A DNA stretch of 16,518 nt from an uncultured Clostridia bacterium (GTDB taxonomy: Bacteria; Bacillota; Clostridia; Christensenellales; CAG-314), in the NCBI GenBank assembly GCA_934203075.1, contig CAKPYT010000031.1, positions 1-16,518 of the forward strand. The letters are read 5' to 3'. A program made the position numbers and the translations under genes. A model generated the notes under the pieces. The model was not told where the DNA came from, did no database searches, and saw nothing but the letters and a program-made list of their open reading frames with translations. Below are positions 1 to 8,431 of this stretch, piece by piece (within the stretch, counting starts at the first letter, position 1; the number at the start of each line of letters is the position of its first letter).

Positions 1-165
1 GGCCTGCACAATGCCTCCACGATCTCTCACCTGCACGAAAATCAAACTGCCAAGATCCCTACGGCGATGAATCCACCCCATGACCGTCACTTCTTCGCCG
101 ACGTTCTTTTTGGAGAGTTCCCCGCAATAATAACTTCTTTTTAATCCCGTTAAAAATTCTACCAT
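1..165 (-). CDS. aspS: Aspartyl-tRNA synthetase, N-terminal fragment
   Basis: Fifty-five codons are visible from an ATG at 163-165, and the frame is open to the window edge, so the gene continues beyond it. The translation contains GEEVTVMGWIHRRRDLGSLI followed by FVQVRDRGGIVQ. This is the beginning of the anticodon-binding OB fold of bacterial aspartyl-tRNA synthetase, where the WV/I-x-RRRD-x-G motif is diagnostic. The enzyme charges tRNA-Asp in the cytoplasm. A Shine-Dalgarno AAGGTG (172-177) sits 6 nt before the ATG, and a strong sigma-70-type promoter lies at 207-236, so the gene has its own transcription start after the hslU unit. The catalytic domain is outside the window. AsnS and LysS share the OB fold, but the RRRDLG sequence fits AspS best. 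Confidence 0.9.
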   Translation of the reverse strand, partial: MVEFLTGLKRSYYCGELSKKNVGEEVTVMGWIHRRRDLGSLIFVQVRDRGGIVQA

Positions 166-206
166 AATTCACACCTTAACCGACCGGATCGGCCGTACTT
201 CGCCCA

Positions 207-236
207 ATTATACTAGCCGCATTTTTGTTTTGTCAA
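207..236 (-). promoter_or_regulatory. Promoter of aspS (sigma-A type)
   Basis: Read on the minus strand there is a perfect -35 TTGACA (231-236) and a perfect -10 TATAAT (207-212), with an 18-bp spacer. The start would fall near 200, giving a leader of about 35 nt before aspS. The leader contains only a short imperfect GC-rich inverted repeat (about 183-197). No T-box or riboswitch fits in this length. Confidence 0.88.
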
Positions 237-278
237 GCAACGGCTGTCAGAAACGTTTTTCTTTTGTAAGAATTCGAT

Positions 279-1577
279 TTACAAAATGTATTTCTTCAGA
301 TTATACGCTTTGCTATCCTTTTCCAGATTATCCACCACGAACTGCCGATCCACAACAACGTCCTTTTCGCTGCCGTCCTCCGGCAGGTCGAAGGATACTT
401 CTTCCATGATGTGTTCCATGATACTGTGCAACCGCCGTGCCCCGATATCTTCTGCCGTGCTGTTGACGTCACAGGCCACCTTCGCCATTTCTTCGATTCC
501 GTCCGCGGTGAACGTTAAATGAATACCGTCCACCTGCAATAGTTTTTCGTACTGAACGGTTACGGAGTTTTCCGGCTCGGTCAGAATACGCACGAAATCC
601 TCCTGCGTCAAACTATGCAATTCCACCAGAACAGGGAACCTCCCCTGTAATTCCGGAATCAGATCGTTCACTTTTGCGACATGGAATGCGCCGGATGCGA
701 TGAACAAAATAAAATCCGTACGAACGTTGCCGTACTTTGTGTTTACGACACACCCTTCCACAATCGGCAGAATGTCTCTTTGCACACCTTCCCGCGAAAC
801 GTCCGGGCCGTTTTTGGAAGATTTTCCGGCAATTTTATCGATTTCGTCGATGAAGATGATCCCGTCGTTCTCCGCGCGGCGGATCGCCTCGCTGTTCACG
901 CTTTCCATATCAATCAGGCGGTCGGATTCTTCGGAAATGAACAAATCCATCGCTTCTTTTACCGAAACCTTACGCTTTTTGGTTTTCTTGGGAAGCATAT
1001 CCCCGAAAATACTGCCGAGATTCAATTCCGCACCGCTTCCCGGCATCAACTCCACCGCTTTGGGGGTATCTGCCACTTCGACTTCTACCGTAACGTGGTC
1101 CAACTTATGGGAAAGGATTTCGTCCTTTAACATTTCCTTCTGCACGCCTTCCGGGAGATTATCCTGCTTGCGGTACAGCGCATTTGCAATTTTCTCTGCG
1201 GCATAGTTTTTGGCCTGTTCCTGCACGTCGCGGAAGCGTTCTTCCTTTACTAAACGAATCGACACTTCCACCAAATCGCGCACCATACTTTCCACGTCTC
1301 TGCCGACATAGCCGACTTCGGTATATTTGGTAGCTTCTACCTTCAAAAACGGTGCCTTTACCAGTTTGGCGAGTCTTCGTGCGATTTCTGTTTTGCCCAC
1401 GCCCGTGGGGCCCTTCATAATGATGTTTTTCGGGGTGATTTCCTCGCGTTCTTCCGCCGAAAGCTTACTGCGGCGATAGCGATTGCGCAATGCAATCGCA
1501 ACTGCTTTTTTTGCTTCCGACTGCCCGACGATGTAGCGATCCAACTCTGCTACGATTTGCTTTGGCGTCATTTCCAT
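279..1577 (-). CDS. hslU: ATP-dependent protease ATPase subunit HslU (ClpY)
   Basis: This is the AAA+ unfoldase ring that feeds proteins into the HslV peptidase chamber. The 432 residues are a normal length. Walker A is GPTGVGKT (56-63), the pore loop is GYVGRD (89-94), and Walker B is IIFIDEID (240-247). The insertion (I) domain lies about 110-230, GRFPV is at 312-316, and the sensor-2 motif GARRL is at 379-383. The C-terminus ends in ...YIL, matching the HslU tail that inserts between HslV subunits and activates them. The gene follows hslV with one base between stop and start. GGAGGTGG inside the hslV end supplies the ribosome site. The ATG at codon 3 (1569-1571) is a possible alternative start. 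No convincing terminator follows it before the aspS promoter. Confidence 0.97.
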   Translation of the reverse strand: MEMTPKQIVAELDRYIVGQSEAKKAVAIALRNRYRRSKLSAEEREEITPKNIIMKGPTGVGKTEIARRLAKLVKAPFLKVEATKYTEVGYVGRDVESMVRDLVEVSIRLVKEERFRDVQEQAKNYAAEKIANALYRKQDNLPEGVQKEMLKDEILSHKLDHVTVEVEVADTPKAVELMPGSGAELNLGSIFGDMLPKKTKKRKVSVKEAMDLFISEESDRLIDMESVNSEAIRRAENDGIIFIDEIDKIAGKSSKNGPDVSREGVQRDILPIVEGCVVNTKYGNVRTDFILFIASGAFHVAKVNDLIPELQGRFPVLVELHSLTQEDFVRILTEPENSVTVQYEKLLQVDGIHLTFTADGIEEMAKVACDVNSTAEDIGARRLHSIMEHIMEEVSFDLPEDGSEKDVVVDRQFVVDNLEKDSKAYNLKKYIL

Positions 1578-1578
1578 A

Positions 1579-2109
1579 CTACACCACCTCCACCGTGATA
1601 TGATCGTTTGTGAAAATGCAAATCTCGCTTGCGATTTTCAATGCTTTTTGCACGATTTCCTTTGCGGAAAGCGATGTCTCCTGCACCATGGCACGCGCCG
1701 CAGCAAGAGCAAAATTTCCTCCGCTGCCGATCGCGCATACGCCGTTTTCCGGTTCGATCACTTCGCCGGAACCGCTGATAATCAATAACGTTTCGTGATC
1801 CGCAACGATCATCATGGCTTCCAGTTTCCGGGCACTGTCGTTGCTCCAGGTTTGTGCCAACTCTACCGCGCTGCGGGTAAGATTTCCGGAAAATTTTTGC
1901 AGCATTTCTTCAAAACGGCTGCTCATTGCAAAAGCGTCCGACACCGTACCTGCAAAACCGACCACGACTTTACCGTTGTAGATTCGCCGAACCTTCACGG
2001 CGTTGCCCTTAAATACGACGGACTCTCCCATCGTCACCTGCCCGTCGCCCGCTACGGCAATTTCCCCGTTGCGTTTTACGGCGCAGATTGTTGTACCTTT
2101 TAACGTCAT
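1579..2109 (-). CDS. hslV: ATP-dependent protease peptidase subunit HslV (ClpQ)
   Basis: HslV is the proteasome-beta-like threonine peptidase of the HslUV complex. The 176 residues begin MTLKG-TTICAVKRNG. In the family the mature protein starts at the Thr of the TTI/TTV motif, so Thr6 is the predicted nucleophile and MTLKG a five-residue propeptide. Supporting family motifs are AGDGQVTMG, GFAGTVSDAF, KLEAMMIV, GEVIEPENG and AIGSGGNFALAAARA. The start ATG overlaps the trmFO stop (ATGA), with AAGGAG five bases before it. The stop is one base before hslU, so the two subunits are translated as a coupled pair. B. subtilis has codV (a tyrosine recombinase) between trmFO and hslV, and it is absent here. 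Confidence 0.97.
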   Translation of the reverse strand: MTLKGTTICAVKRNGEIAVAGDGQVTMGESVVFKGNAVKVRRIYNGKVVVGFAGTVSDAFAMSSRFEEMLQKFSGNLTRSAVELAQTWSNDSARKLEAMMIVADHETLLIISGSGEVIEPENGVCAIGSGGNFALAAARAMVQETSLSAKEIVQKALKIASEICIFTNDHITVEVV

Positions 2110-3407
2110 TTTAACTCCTTCGAAACAGTTTCCAAATACTGCAGCGCACGCGCTGCATACTGTTCCTTCTTTTTTGCTTTATCTCTATCCGGATGTTCCA
2201 ACGCAGCCAGAATGCCGAAATTGGCATTCATGGGCTGATAATTTTCGTTTTCACACGAAACGTGCTTTGCCAAAGCACCGATCATACAATCGTTGGAAAG
2301 TTCCGGCATCTTTTCCCCTTTGCGATACGCCAACACAGAACGCGCGGCATACAAACCGCTTGCAACCGACTCGACGTAACCTTCTACCCCCGTAATCTGT
2401 CCCGCAAAAAACACGTCCGGGTACTGTTTTACCTGAAAGTTGGCGTTCAGTACGCGCGGCGCGTTTAAATACGTATTGCGATGCATCACACCGTACCGCA
2501 CGAATTCCGCATTCCTTAAGGCAGGGATCATCGAAAAGACCCGCTTCTGTTCCCCGAACGTCAGATGTGTCTGAAATCCAACGAGGTTAAACAGGTCTTC
2601 CTCTTTGTTTTCCTTGCGCAATTGCAGCACCGCATACGGGCGCTTTCCCGTGTGCGGATCCGTCAATCCGACGGGTTTCAGCGGGCCGAAACGTGCCGTG
2701 TCTTCTCCGCGTTGCGCCATCACTTCGATGGGCATACATCCCTCGAAAATATCCTTTTTATCAAAATCTTTTACCTCTGCCGTTTTTGCGGTGATCAATG
2801 CCTGCCGAAAGGCAAGGTACTCCTCTTTCGTCATAGGGCAATTGACATAATCGTCCGTTCCCTTGCCGTAGCGGCTCGATTGAAAAGCAGAATCGAAATC
2901 GATACTGTCTCTCGTCACAATGGGCGCTGCTGCATCAAAAAAGTGTAAAAACTCCGTTCCGCATAACTTTGCAATTTCGGGAATGAGAGCGTCGTCCGTC
3001 AAGGGGCCGGTTGCAACGATACAAATCCCCTCCGGAAGAACGGAAACTACCTCGTGTTTGACCGTGATAAGCGGATTTTCGCAGATTGCACGCGTCACTT
3101 CTTCCGCAAACAGATCCCGGTCGACTGCCAAGGCCCCGCCGGCAGGAACACGGGTACGATCCGCACAGGCAATTACCAGAGAATCCAGGCACCGCAACTC
3201 CGCCTTCAGCAAACCGCAGGCGGACGTCACCTCGTTGGATTTTAACGAATTGCTGCATACCAATTCGCAAAAAAAGTCGCTGTGATGCGCAGGCGAACGC
3301 TTTTGGGGTTTCATATCGTACAAAATGACGGGCACACCGGCCTTCGCCAACTGATATGCCGCTTCACACCCCGCCAGTCCTCCGCCGATGACATGAACCG
3401 ATTTCAT
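2106..3407 (-). CDS. trmFO: Methylenetetrahydrofolate-tRNA (uracil-5-)-methyltransferase TrmFO (Gid)
   Basis: TrmFO is the FAD- and folate-dependent enzyme that makes m5U54 (ribothymidine) in the T-loop of tRNAs. It uses methylene-THF rather than SAM. Starting at the ATG at 3405-3407, it has 433 residues. The N-terminal dinucleotide-binding motif is VIGGGLAGCEAAY (6-18). Cys51 in ELVCSNSLKS and Cys224 in FEGCMPIEVM line up with the two functional cysteines (C53 and C226) of the B. subtilis enzyme with a constant offset of two. The frame is open 15 codons further upstream into topA. The internal start is preferred because it places the FAD motif at the terminus, has AGGAAGG about 9 nt upstream, and forms an ATGA overlap with the topA stop. 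It sits between topA and hslV. Confidence 0.97.
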   Translation of the reverse strand: MKSVHVIGGGLAGCEAAYQLAKAGVPVILYDMKPQKRSPAHHSDFFCELVCSNSLKSNEVTSACGLLKAELRCLDSLVIACADRTRVPAGGALAVDRDLFAEEVTRAICENPLITVKHEVVSVLPEGICIVATGPLTDDALIPEIAKLCGTEFLHFFDAAAPIVTRDSIDFDSAFQSSRYGKGTDDYVNCPMTKEEYLAFRQALITAKTAEVKDFDKKDIFEGCMPIEVMAQRGEDTARFGPLKPVGLTDPHTGKRPYAVLQLRKENKEEDLFNLVGFQTHLTFGEQKRVFSMIPALRNAEFVRYGVMHRNTYLNAPRVLNANFQVKQYPDVFFAGQITGVEGYVESVASGLYAARSVLAYRKGEKMPELSNDCMIGALAKHVSCENENYQPMNANFGILAALEHPDRDKAKKKEQYAARALQYLETVSKELK

Positions 3408-5647
3408 TTTTGCGTTCCTTCCTCTTTTGCCGTTTCCGTGCGGTAGCCGCATTGCGGGTTTTTACATGTTTTTACGATTTGCGTTTCCGTTTCTTCCCTT
3501 TGCATCTTTTCACCGCATTTGGGGCAGACGTCGCTTTCCGGCAGTTTCCACGTTGCATACGTGCACTGCGGATAGTTTGCACAGCCGTAAAAAATCTTAC
3601 CTGCTTTGGTTTTGCGTTTCAAAAGATCCCCTCCGCATTGCGGGCATACGCCCACAACCACATTGAGCGAACGGGTATTTTTACACTCCGGATAGTTGCT
3701 GCAGGCAAGATACTTTCCGTATTTGCCCGTTTTTTCCACCATGGGCGCGCCACACTTTTCACATTTGATTTCCGTGATTTTATCGGTACTATGCAAACTC
3801 TTTAAACTCTTAGTATTTTTGCATTCCGGATAATTCGGGCAAGCCAAATACTGCCCGTATTTGCCCGTTTTATAAACCATCAGGGCTCCGCATTTTTCGC
3901 ATTTCACGTCCGATACGGCCTCTTCCGACTTCAGGCTGACTTTGCCGCTTTCGTTCATGGCCGAGAGCAATTCTTTGCGGAACGGCTCGTAAAAATCTGC
4001 CACGACCTGTTCCCAGCGGATTCCCTTTTCTTCGATATTATCCAGTTCTCCTTCCATCTGCGCCGTGAATTTCACGTTGACGATATCTTTGAAATACTTT
4101 TCCAGATAGTCCGTAACGATAAATCCGAGATCCGTCGGGACAATCGTTTTACCGTCCTTCAGAACATACGACCGCTTATATAAGGTTGATAAAATCGTAG
4201 CATACGTGCTGGGTCTGCCGATGCCGTTTTCTTCCATGGTCTTGATCAGGCTCGATTCGGTAAATCGCGACGGGGCTTTCGTGAATTTTTGTTCTCCGGT
4301 AAGTTTCAGCAACTGCAAAGCGTCGCCTTCCTCCAACGGGGGAAGTTTCACTTGTGCCTGCGCCTCTTCTTCCTTCGTCGGTTTGCTTTCCGCATAAATG
4401 CGGGTGTATCCGTCAAACTTCAGCGCTTTACCGGTCGTTTTGAACCCGTAGGCGCCGGCCGTCACGGAAACGGTCATGCTATCGTACTGTGCCGGCGTAG
4501 CCTGACTTGCCAAAAACCGCTCGTAGATGAGTTTATACAGTCGATAGTGGTTACGTTGTAATTTGTCTTTTAAACTTTCCGGCGTGCGTTCCAGGTTGAT
4601 GGGACGAATCGCTTCGTGCGCGTCCTGACTGCCCTTTTTCGATTGATAATGATTGTATTTTTCCGGTACGTAGTCTTCGCCGTAATTCCGCACGAGGTAT
4701 TCTTTTGCCATACGCTGCGCATCCTCCGACACGCGCACGGAATCGGTACGAATGTAGGTCACCAATGCGACATGCCCTTCGCCCTTCAGATCCAGCCCTT
4801 CGTACAATTGCTGAGCAATCTGCATGGTGACGCTGGAAGAAAGCCCCAGTTTGTTGACGGCATCCTGCTGCAGCGTGCTCGTTGTGAACGGCGGAAGCGG
4901 CCGGCTGAGAGAAACCCCTTTCTTCACCTGCTGCACGGCGAACGATTCTTTTTCGATTTCCGCACGTGCCGCGGCATATTCTTCTTCGCTCGCGACCTTT
5001 AGTTTTTTACCGTTTTTGGTTGCCAGGGCAGATTGAAACGGAATTTTGGCATAGCCTTCTTTTTGCAGCGTAGCCAGAACCGTCCAGTACTCCTCCGGCA
5101 CGAACGCCTTGATTTCCCGCTCTTTCTCTACTACGATCTTTAAGCAGGCGGATTGTACCCGGCCGGCAGAAAGTTTCCCTTTAATTTTTTTACACAGCAC
5201 GGGAGAGAGTTTATAGCCCACCAAACGGTCCAAAACACGGCGTGCCTGCTGAGCGTCCACCAGATTCATATTGATGGTTCTTGGGTTTTCTATCGCCTTC
5301 AGAACGGCTGTTTTCGAGATTTCGTTAAACTCGATGCGGTTGACCTGCGGGCTGAGCTTCAGCACGTTTTGCAAGTGCCAGGAAATGGATTCTCCTTCAC
5401 GGTCCGGGTCGGTTGCGAGGTAAATCTCATCTGCCTTGGCTACTTTATTCGCCAACCGCTTGATGACGTCCTTCTTATCGCTGTTGATTACATATTCCGG
5501 CGCAAAATCGTGATCGATATCAATCCCTAACGATTTTGCCGGCAGGTCGCGAACGTGCCCTCCGGAAGCATCGACCTGATAGTCTTTGCCAAGATATTTT
5601 TCGATTGTTTTTGCCTTTGCGGGTGATTCCACAATTACAAGTTTCAT
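3404..5647 (-). CDS. topA: DNA topoisomerase I (type IA), with four C-terminal zinc ribbons
   Basis: This 747-residue type IA topoisomerase relaxes negative supercoils behind transcription. The Toprim domain starts at VESPAKAKTIEKYL (6-19, catalytic Glu7) and includes the metal motif DPDREGE (80-86). The active-site tyrosine is Tyr298 in ALVTYIRTDS. RFTESSLIKTMEENGIGRPS marks domain IV. The C-terminus carries four Cys4 zinc ribbons at about 583-609, 629-655, 668-695 and 708-733. The first two are near copies (CEKCGA-MV-KTGKYG-YLAC-NYPECKNT), which suggests an internal duplication. The ATG overlaps the dprA stop as ATGA, with GGAGG seven bases upstream. The stop overlaps the trmFO start in the same way. 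Confidence 0.98.
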   Translation of the reverse strand: MKLVIVESPAKAKTIEKYLGKDYQVDASGGHVRDLPAKSLGIDIDHDFAPEYVINSDKKDVIKRLANKVAKADEIYLATDPDREGESISWHLQNVLKLSPQVNRIEFNEISKTAVLKAIENPRTINMNLVDAQQARRVLDRLVGYKLSPVLCKKIKGKLSAGRVQSACLKIVVEKEREIKAFVPEEYWTVLATLQKEGYAKIPFQSALATKNGKKLKVASEEEYAAARAEIEKESFAVQQVKKGVSLSRPLPPFTTSTLQQDAVNKLGLSSSVTMQIAQQLYEGLDLKGEGHVALVTYIRTDSVRVSEDAQRMAKEYLVRNYGEDYVPEKYNHYQSKKGSQDAHEAIRPINLERTPESLKDKLQRNHYRLYKLIYERFLASQATPAQYDSMTVSVTAGAYGFKTTGKALKFDGYTRIYAESKPTKEEEAQAQVKLPPLEEGDALQLLKLTGEQKFTKAPSRFTESSLIKTMEENGIGRPSTYATILSTLYKRSYVLKDGKTIVPTDLGFIVTDYLEKYFKDIVNVKFTAQMEGELDNIEEKGIRWEQVVADFYEPFRKELLSAMNESGKVSLKSEEAVSDVKCEKCGALMVYKTGKYGQYLACPNYPECKNTKSLKSLHSTDKITEIKCEKCGAPMVEKTGKYGKYLACSNYPECKNTRSLNVVVGVCPQCGGDLLKRKTKAGKIFYGCANYPQCTYATWKLPESDVCPKCGEKMQREETETQIVKTCKNPQCGYRTETAKEEGTQK

Positions 5648-6753
5648 TTCAGAGCCTCCGTATTCAGAACATAATAGTTCGAGGGTAATTTTGTGATGAA
5701 GGTACGTATTTCCATCGTTGCCAATAAAAAATTGAGATCCAGACTGCTGAACCCTGTTTTTTTCAACAGTTCGTCGTAATGCTTTTGCCCGCTCTTCAGC
5801 AATTTGATGACGAGCTTTTCATCCGCATTCGGCACAAACTTCTGCGGTTTTTTCTTGGGGGAGACAAACGGAACACCGAGCGCCTCTATTACTTCGCGCG
5901 CCGACGTTACGAGAGCCTGCGGATACTGCCGCAGCATATCGTTGGATCCCATCGACCCATAGGAATAGATTTCGCCCGGAACAATGAAAATATCCCGGCC
6001 CTGCTCGATTGCGTGATTGAAGGTGGAATATACTCCGCTTTTCATCCCGGCCTCCACAATCACGAGCCCTTTGGAAATGCCCGTGACGATACGGTTCCTT
6101 TGCGGGAAATGATATTGCGCCGGCTTGGCATACGGAGGATATTCGCTGATCAGCAACCCACCCGTTTGCACGATTCTCTCCGCCAGGCCTCTGTTCGCAG
6201 CGGGATACACGTTACACAGCCCGCTTCCCAAAACCGCTATGGTTTTTCCTCCTGCTTTTAAAGTTTCCTCGTGCACCGTTTCGTCCGTGCCGACAGCCAA
6301 TCCGCTGACCGTAACATAGCCGGCATCCACAAACGACGGCACAAAATTCTGCACGACTCTTCTGCCGTATGCCGTATTTTTGCGGGAACCGACCACGGCG
6401 ATTTTGCGATCCTCCAACAAAAGGCGCGTATTCCCTCTGCAATACAAGATAAACGGAGGGTCTGCACAATACTTCATCCAACCCGGATAGCGCGGGTCGT
6501 AAATGGTCAAGGCTTCGATGTGCAAATCTTCCAGCTGACCGGACAGCCTGTCCAGATTCTCCTGTGTGAAACCAAGGTTCATTTTGTACATGGTGTCCGC
6601 ACCGAAAATCCGAAGCAATTTTTCATCCATAAAATCGACTTTTTCGGCAAACTGCGTTGGGCCTCCGTAATAATCCAACAACATCAACGCTTTTGCCGAG
6701 GTCATTTTATCTATGGAGTTTAACCAGATACAAATCTTTAAATCCTGCGTCAT
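5644..6753 (-). CDS. dprA: DNA processing protein DprA (Smf)
   Basis: DprA binds incoming single-stranded DNA and loads RecA during natural transformation. The 369 residues contain an N-terminal helical/SAM-like part (1-100), then a Rossmann-like core. Core motifs are VVGSRKNTAYG (120-130), VSGLAVGTDETVHEETL (149-165), TIAVLGSGL (171-179), SEYPP (203-207), HFPQRNRIVTGIS (215-227), VIVEAGMKSG (231-240), IEQGRDIFIVPG (249-260) and GSNDML (269-274). A winged-helix DML1-like domain occupies about 310-366. Two usually well-kept segments differ from the textbook form: SGLAVGTDETVH in place of SGxARGIDxxAH, and KSGVYSTFNHA in place of KSGxLITAxxA. The start is supported by GGAG eight bases upstream. 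The gene lies 3 nt after comM and is coupled to topA by an ATGA overlap. Confidence 0.94.
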   Translation of the reverse strand: MTQDLKICIWLNSIDKMTSAKALMLLDYYGGPTQFAEKVDFMDEKLLRIFGADTMYKMNLGFTQENLDRLSGQLEDLHIEALTIYDPRYPGWMKYCADPPFILYCRGNTRLLLEDRKIAVVGSRKNTAYGRRVVQNFVPSFVDAGYVTVSGLAVGTDETVHEETLKAGGKTIAVLGSGLCNVYPAANRGLAERIVQTGGLLISEYPPYAKPAQYHFPQRNRIVTGISKGLVIVEAGMKSGVYSTFNHAIEQGRDIFIVPGEIYSYGSMGSNDMLRQYPQALVTSAREVIEALGVPFVSPKKKPQKFVPNADEKLVIKLLKSGQKHYDELLKKTGFSSLDLNFLLATMEIRTFITKLPSNYYVLNTEALK

Positions 6754-6756
6754 CGA

Positions 6757-8280
6757 CTATACTCCGTATTTGCGATCGAGCGAACGATACTGAATCGCTT
6801 CCGCGATGTGCCGTTCGTTCAGTTTTTCTTCCTCGTTCAGATCCGCAATGGTGCGGGCAACCTTTAAGATGCGCGTATAGGCACGTGCACTGAGCTGCAG
6901 TTTATCGAACGCTGCGCGCATCAATCGCTCGCAGGCATCGTCCATCCGGCAAAATTCGTTCATCTGCCGCGAGGACATCTGTGCATTGCAATGAATCGGC
7001 GTTCCTTCAAACCGTTTTGCCTGTATGTTTCTTGCCTTATTTACCCTTTCGCGAATGGTTTGCGAATGCTCCCCCTCTGCGCGGGTTTGCATTTGTTCGT
7101 AACTGATGCCGTCTACCTCGACGTGCAGATCGATACGATCGAGCAACGGACCGGAAAGCTTGGCGAGGTAATTTCGTATTTGCGTTGCCGTGCATTTACA
7201 CTCCCGCACCGTGCTGCCGTAATTTCCGCACGGACAGGGATTCATACTGGCAATCAACATAAAACGCGCGGGATACGTTACCGTTTGCTGCACGCGCGCA
7301 ACGGTCACGACACCATCTTCCAGCGGCTGCCGCAACGTTTCCAAAGTGTGACGATTATATTCCGGCAATTCATCCAAAAATAAAACGCCGTTGTGCGCCA
7401 GGCTGATTTCTCCGGGCTTGGCATTTCGCCCGCCGCCCGTCAAAGCGGCAGTCGTTGTGGTGTGATGCGGCGCGCGGAACGGCCTTTGATAGATGAAACC
7501 TTCTTCCAACTCGCCTGCAACGCTATGAATCTTTGCGATTTCCAACGCTTCGTCAAACGTCAGATCCGGCATGATGGACGGTACCGCCTTTGCCAGCATG
7601 GTTTTTCCGCTTCCCGGTGGGCCGATCAAAAGAATGTTATGCCCTCCGGCTACGGCGATTTCCATAGCACGTTTTGCCATAAACTGCCCTTTGATATACG
7701 CCATGTCGTTTTCGCAGGGGCCGGAGGATTGTCCGGACCACGTGCGTGTTTCCACCGCCGGAAGAACCACGTCTCCGCGCAGAAATCCGACGGTCTGCCG
7801 CAAGTTATGCACCGGGAAAATTTCTATTTCGTCCACATACGTCGCTTCCTGCGTGTTTCCCGCAGGAACGACAAAGCGCCGCGCACCTTGCTGCTTTGCC
7901 GCAATTAAAATCGGCAACAGTCCTTTGATTTTCCGCACCTGCCCGTCCAGCGCAAGCTCGCCCACAAAAACGGTATCTTGCAGCAAGGAGGGACTCAACT
8001 GACCGCTGGCACATAAAATGCCTAAAGCAATGGGCAGATCGTACAAAGAGCCTTCTTTCTTAACATCCGCCGGAGCGAGATTGACAACGATTTTTGTCAT
8101 AGGATACTGCAATGCACTGTTTTTAATGGCACTGCGAACCCGCTCTCTGGATTCCTTTACGGCACTATCCGGCAGGCCTACCGTTTCGTAACTCGGTAAG
8201 CCGTTGTGCAGGTCAACTTCGATCTCGATCGGGAAGCCGTTCAACCCGTTTAACCCATAACTGCGCACTTTCGATAGCAT
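6757..8280 (-). CDS. comM: YifB/ComM-family Mg-chelatase-like AAA+ ATPase
   Basis: ComM is a hexameric helicase that promotes branch migration of incoming DNA during transformation. In non-competent bacteria its role is less clear. The 507 residues are a typical length. The N-terminal Lon-protease-fold (ChlI) domain includes GLPSYETVGLPDSAVKESRE (28-47) and NLAPADVKKEG. Walker A is GPPGSGKT (220-227), FRAPHHTTT is at 268-276, and Walker B is VLFLDE (299-304). A cysteine cluster CPCG...CKC (349-363) is typical of the family. Arginine-finger-type DRIDLHVEV is at 381-389, and the C-terminal Mg_chelatase_C domain follows. It is the first gene of a six-gene unit behind a promoter at 8309-8337. The start is the family's usual MLSKV. 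The upstream purine stretch GGGGCGGAG lies very close to the ATG. Confidence 0.95.
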   Translation of the reverse strand: MLSKVRSYGLNGLNGFPIEIEVDLHNGLPSYETVGLPDSAVKESRERVRSAIKNSALQYPMTKIVVNLAPADVKKEGSLYDLPIALGILCASGQLSPSLLQDTVFVGELALDGQVRKIKGLLPILIAAKQQGARRFVVPAGNTQEATYVDEIEIFPVHNLRQTVGFLRGDVVLPAVETRTWSGQSSGPCENDMAYIKGQFMAKRAMEIAVAGGHNILLIGPPGSGKTMLAKAVPSIMPDLTFDEALEIAKIHSVAGELEEGFIYQRPFRAPHHTTTTAALTGGGRNAKPGEISLAHNGVLFLDELPEYNRHTLETLRQPLEDGVVTVARVQQTVTYPARFMLIASMNPCPCGNYGSTVRECKCTATQIRNYLAKLSGPLLDRIDLHVEVDGISYEQMQTRAEGEHSQTIRERVNKARNIQAKRFEGTPIHCNAQMSSRQMNEFCRMDDACERLMRAAFDKLQLSARAYTRILKVARTIADLNEEEKLNERHIAEAIQYRSLDRKYGV

Positions 8281-8308
8281 ACTCCGCCCCCATGGACTAT
8301 AATAATGT

Positions 8309-8337
8309 ATTGTAACGACTTTTCTTTTGAATTACAA
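8309..8337 (-). promoter_or_regulatory. Promoter of the comM-dprA-topA-trmFO-hslVU unit
   Basis: On the minus strand there is a -35 TTGTAA (8332-8337) and a -10 TACAAT (8309-8314), separated by exactly 17 bp. The predicted start is near 8302, leaving a leader of only about 20 nt. It lies just after the cysE terminator, so the two units are cleanly separated. Confidence 0.75.
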
Positions 8338-8392
8338 GCGTTTTTTCGTGATATTCCTGAAAATTAGAGGTGAATTTTGTGGAAAATTCGGC

Positions 8393-8427
8393 AAAAAAAG
8401 AAGACGCATACTCTGCGTCTTCTTTTT
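8393..8427 (-). terminator. Rho-independent terminator after cysE
   Basis: The inverted repeat has arms 8395-8408 and 8414-8427 (core GAAGACGCA / TGCGTCTTC), a 5-nt loop and a run of seven U on the minus transcript. It begins a few bases after the cysE stop. The A/T flanks pair as well, so it could also work on the plus strand, although no plus-strand gene needs it. Confidence 0.93.
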
Positions 8428-8431
8428 CTTG

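Noticed and set aside
3408..3452. Fifteen-codon N-terminal extension of TrmFO
   Set aside because: It lies inside topA in another frame. The ATG at 3407 has a ribosome site and puts the FAD motif at the usual place.
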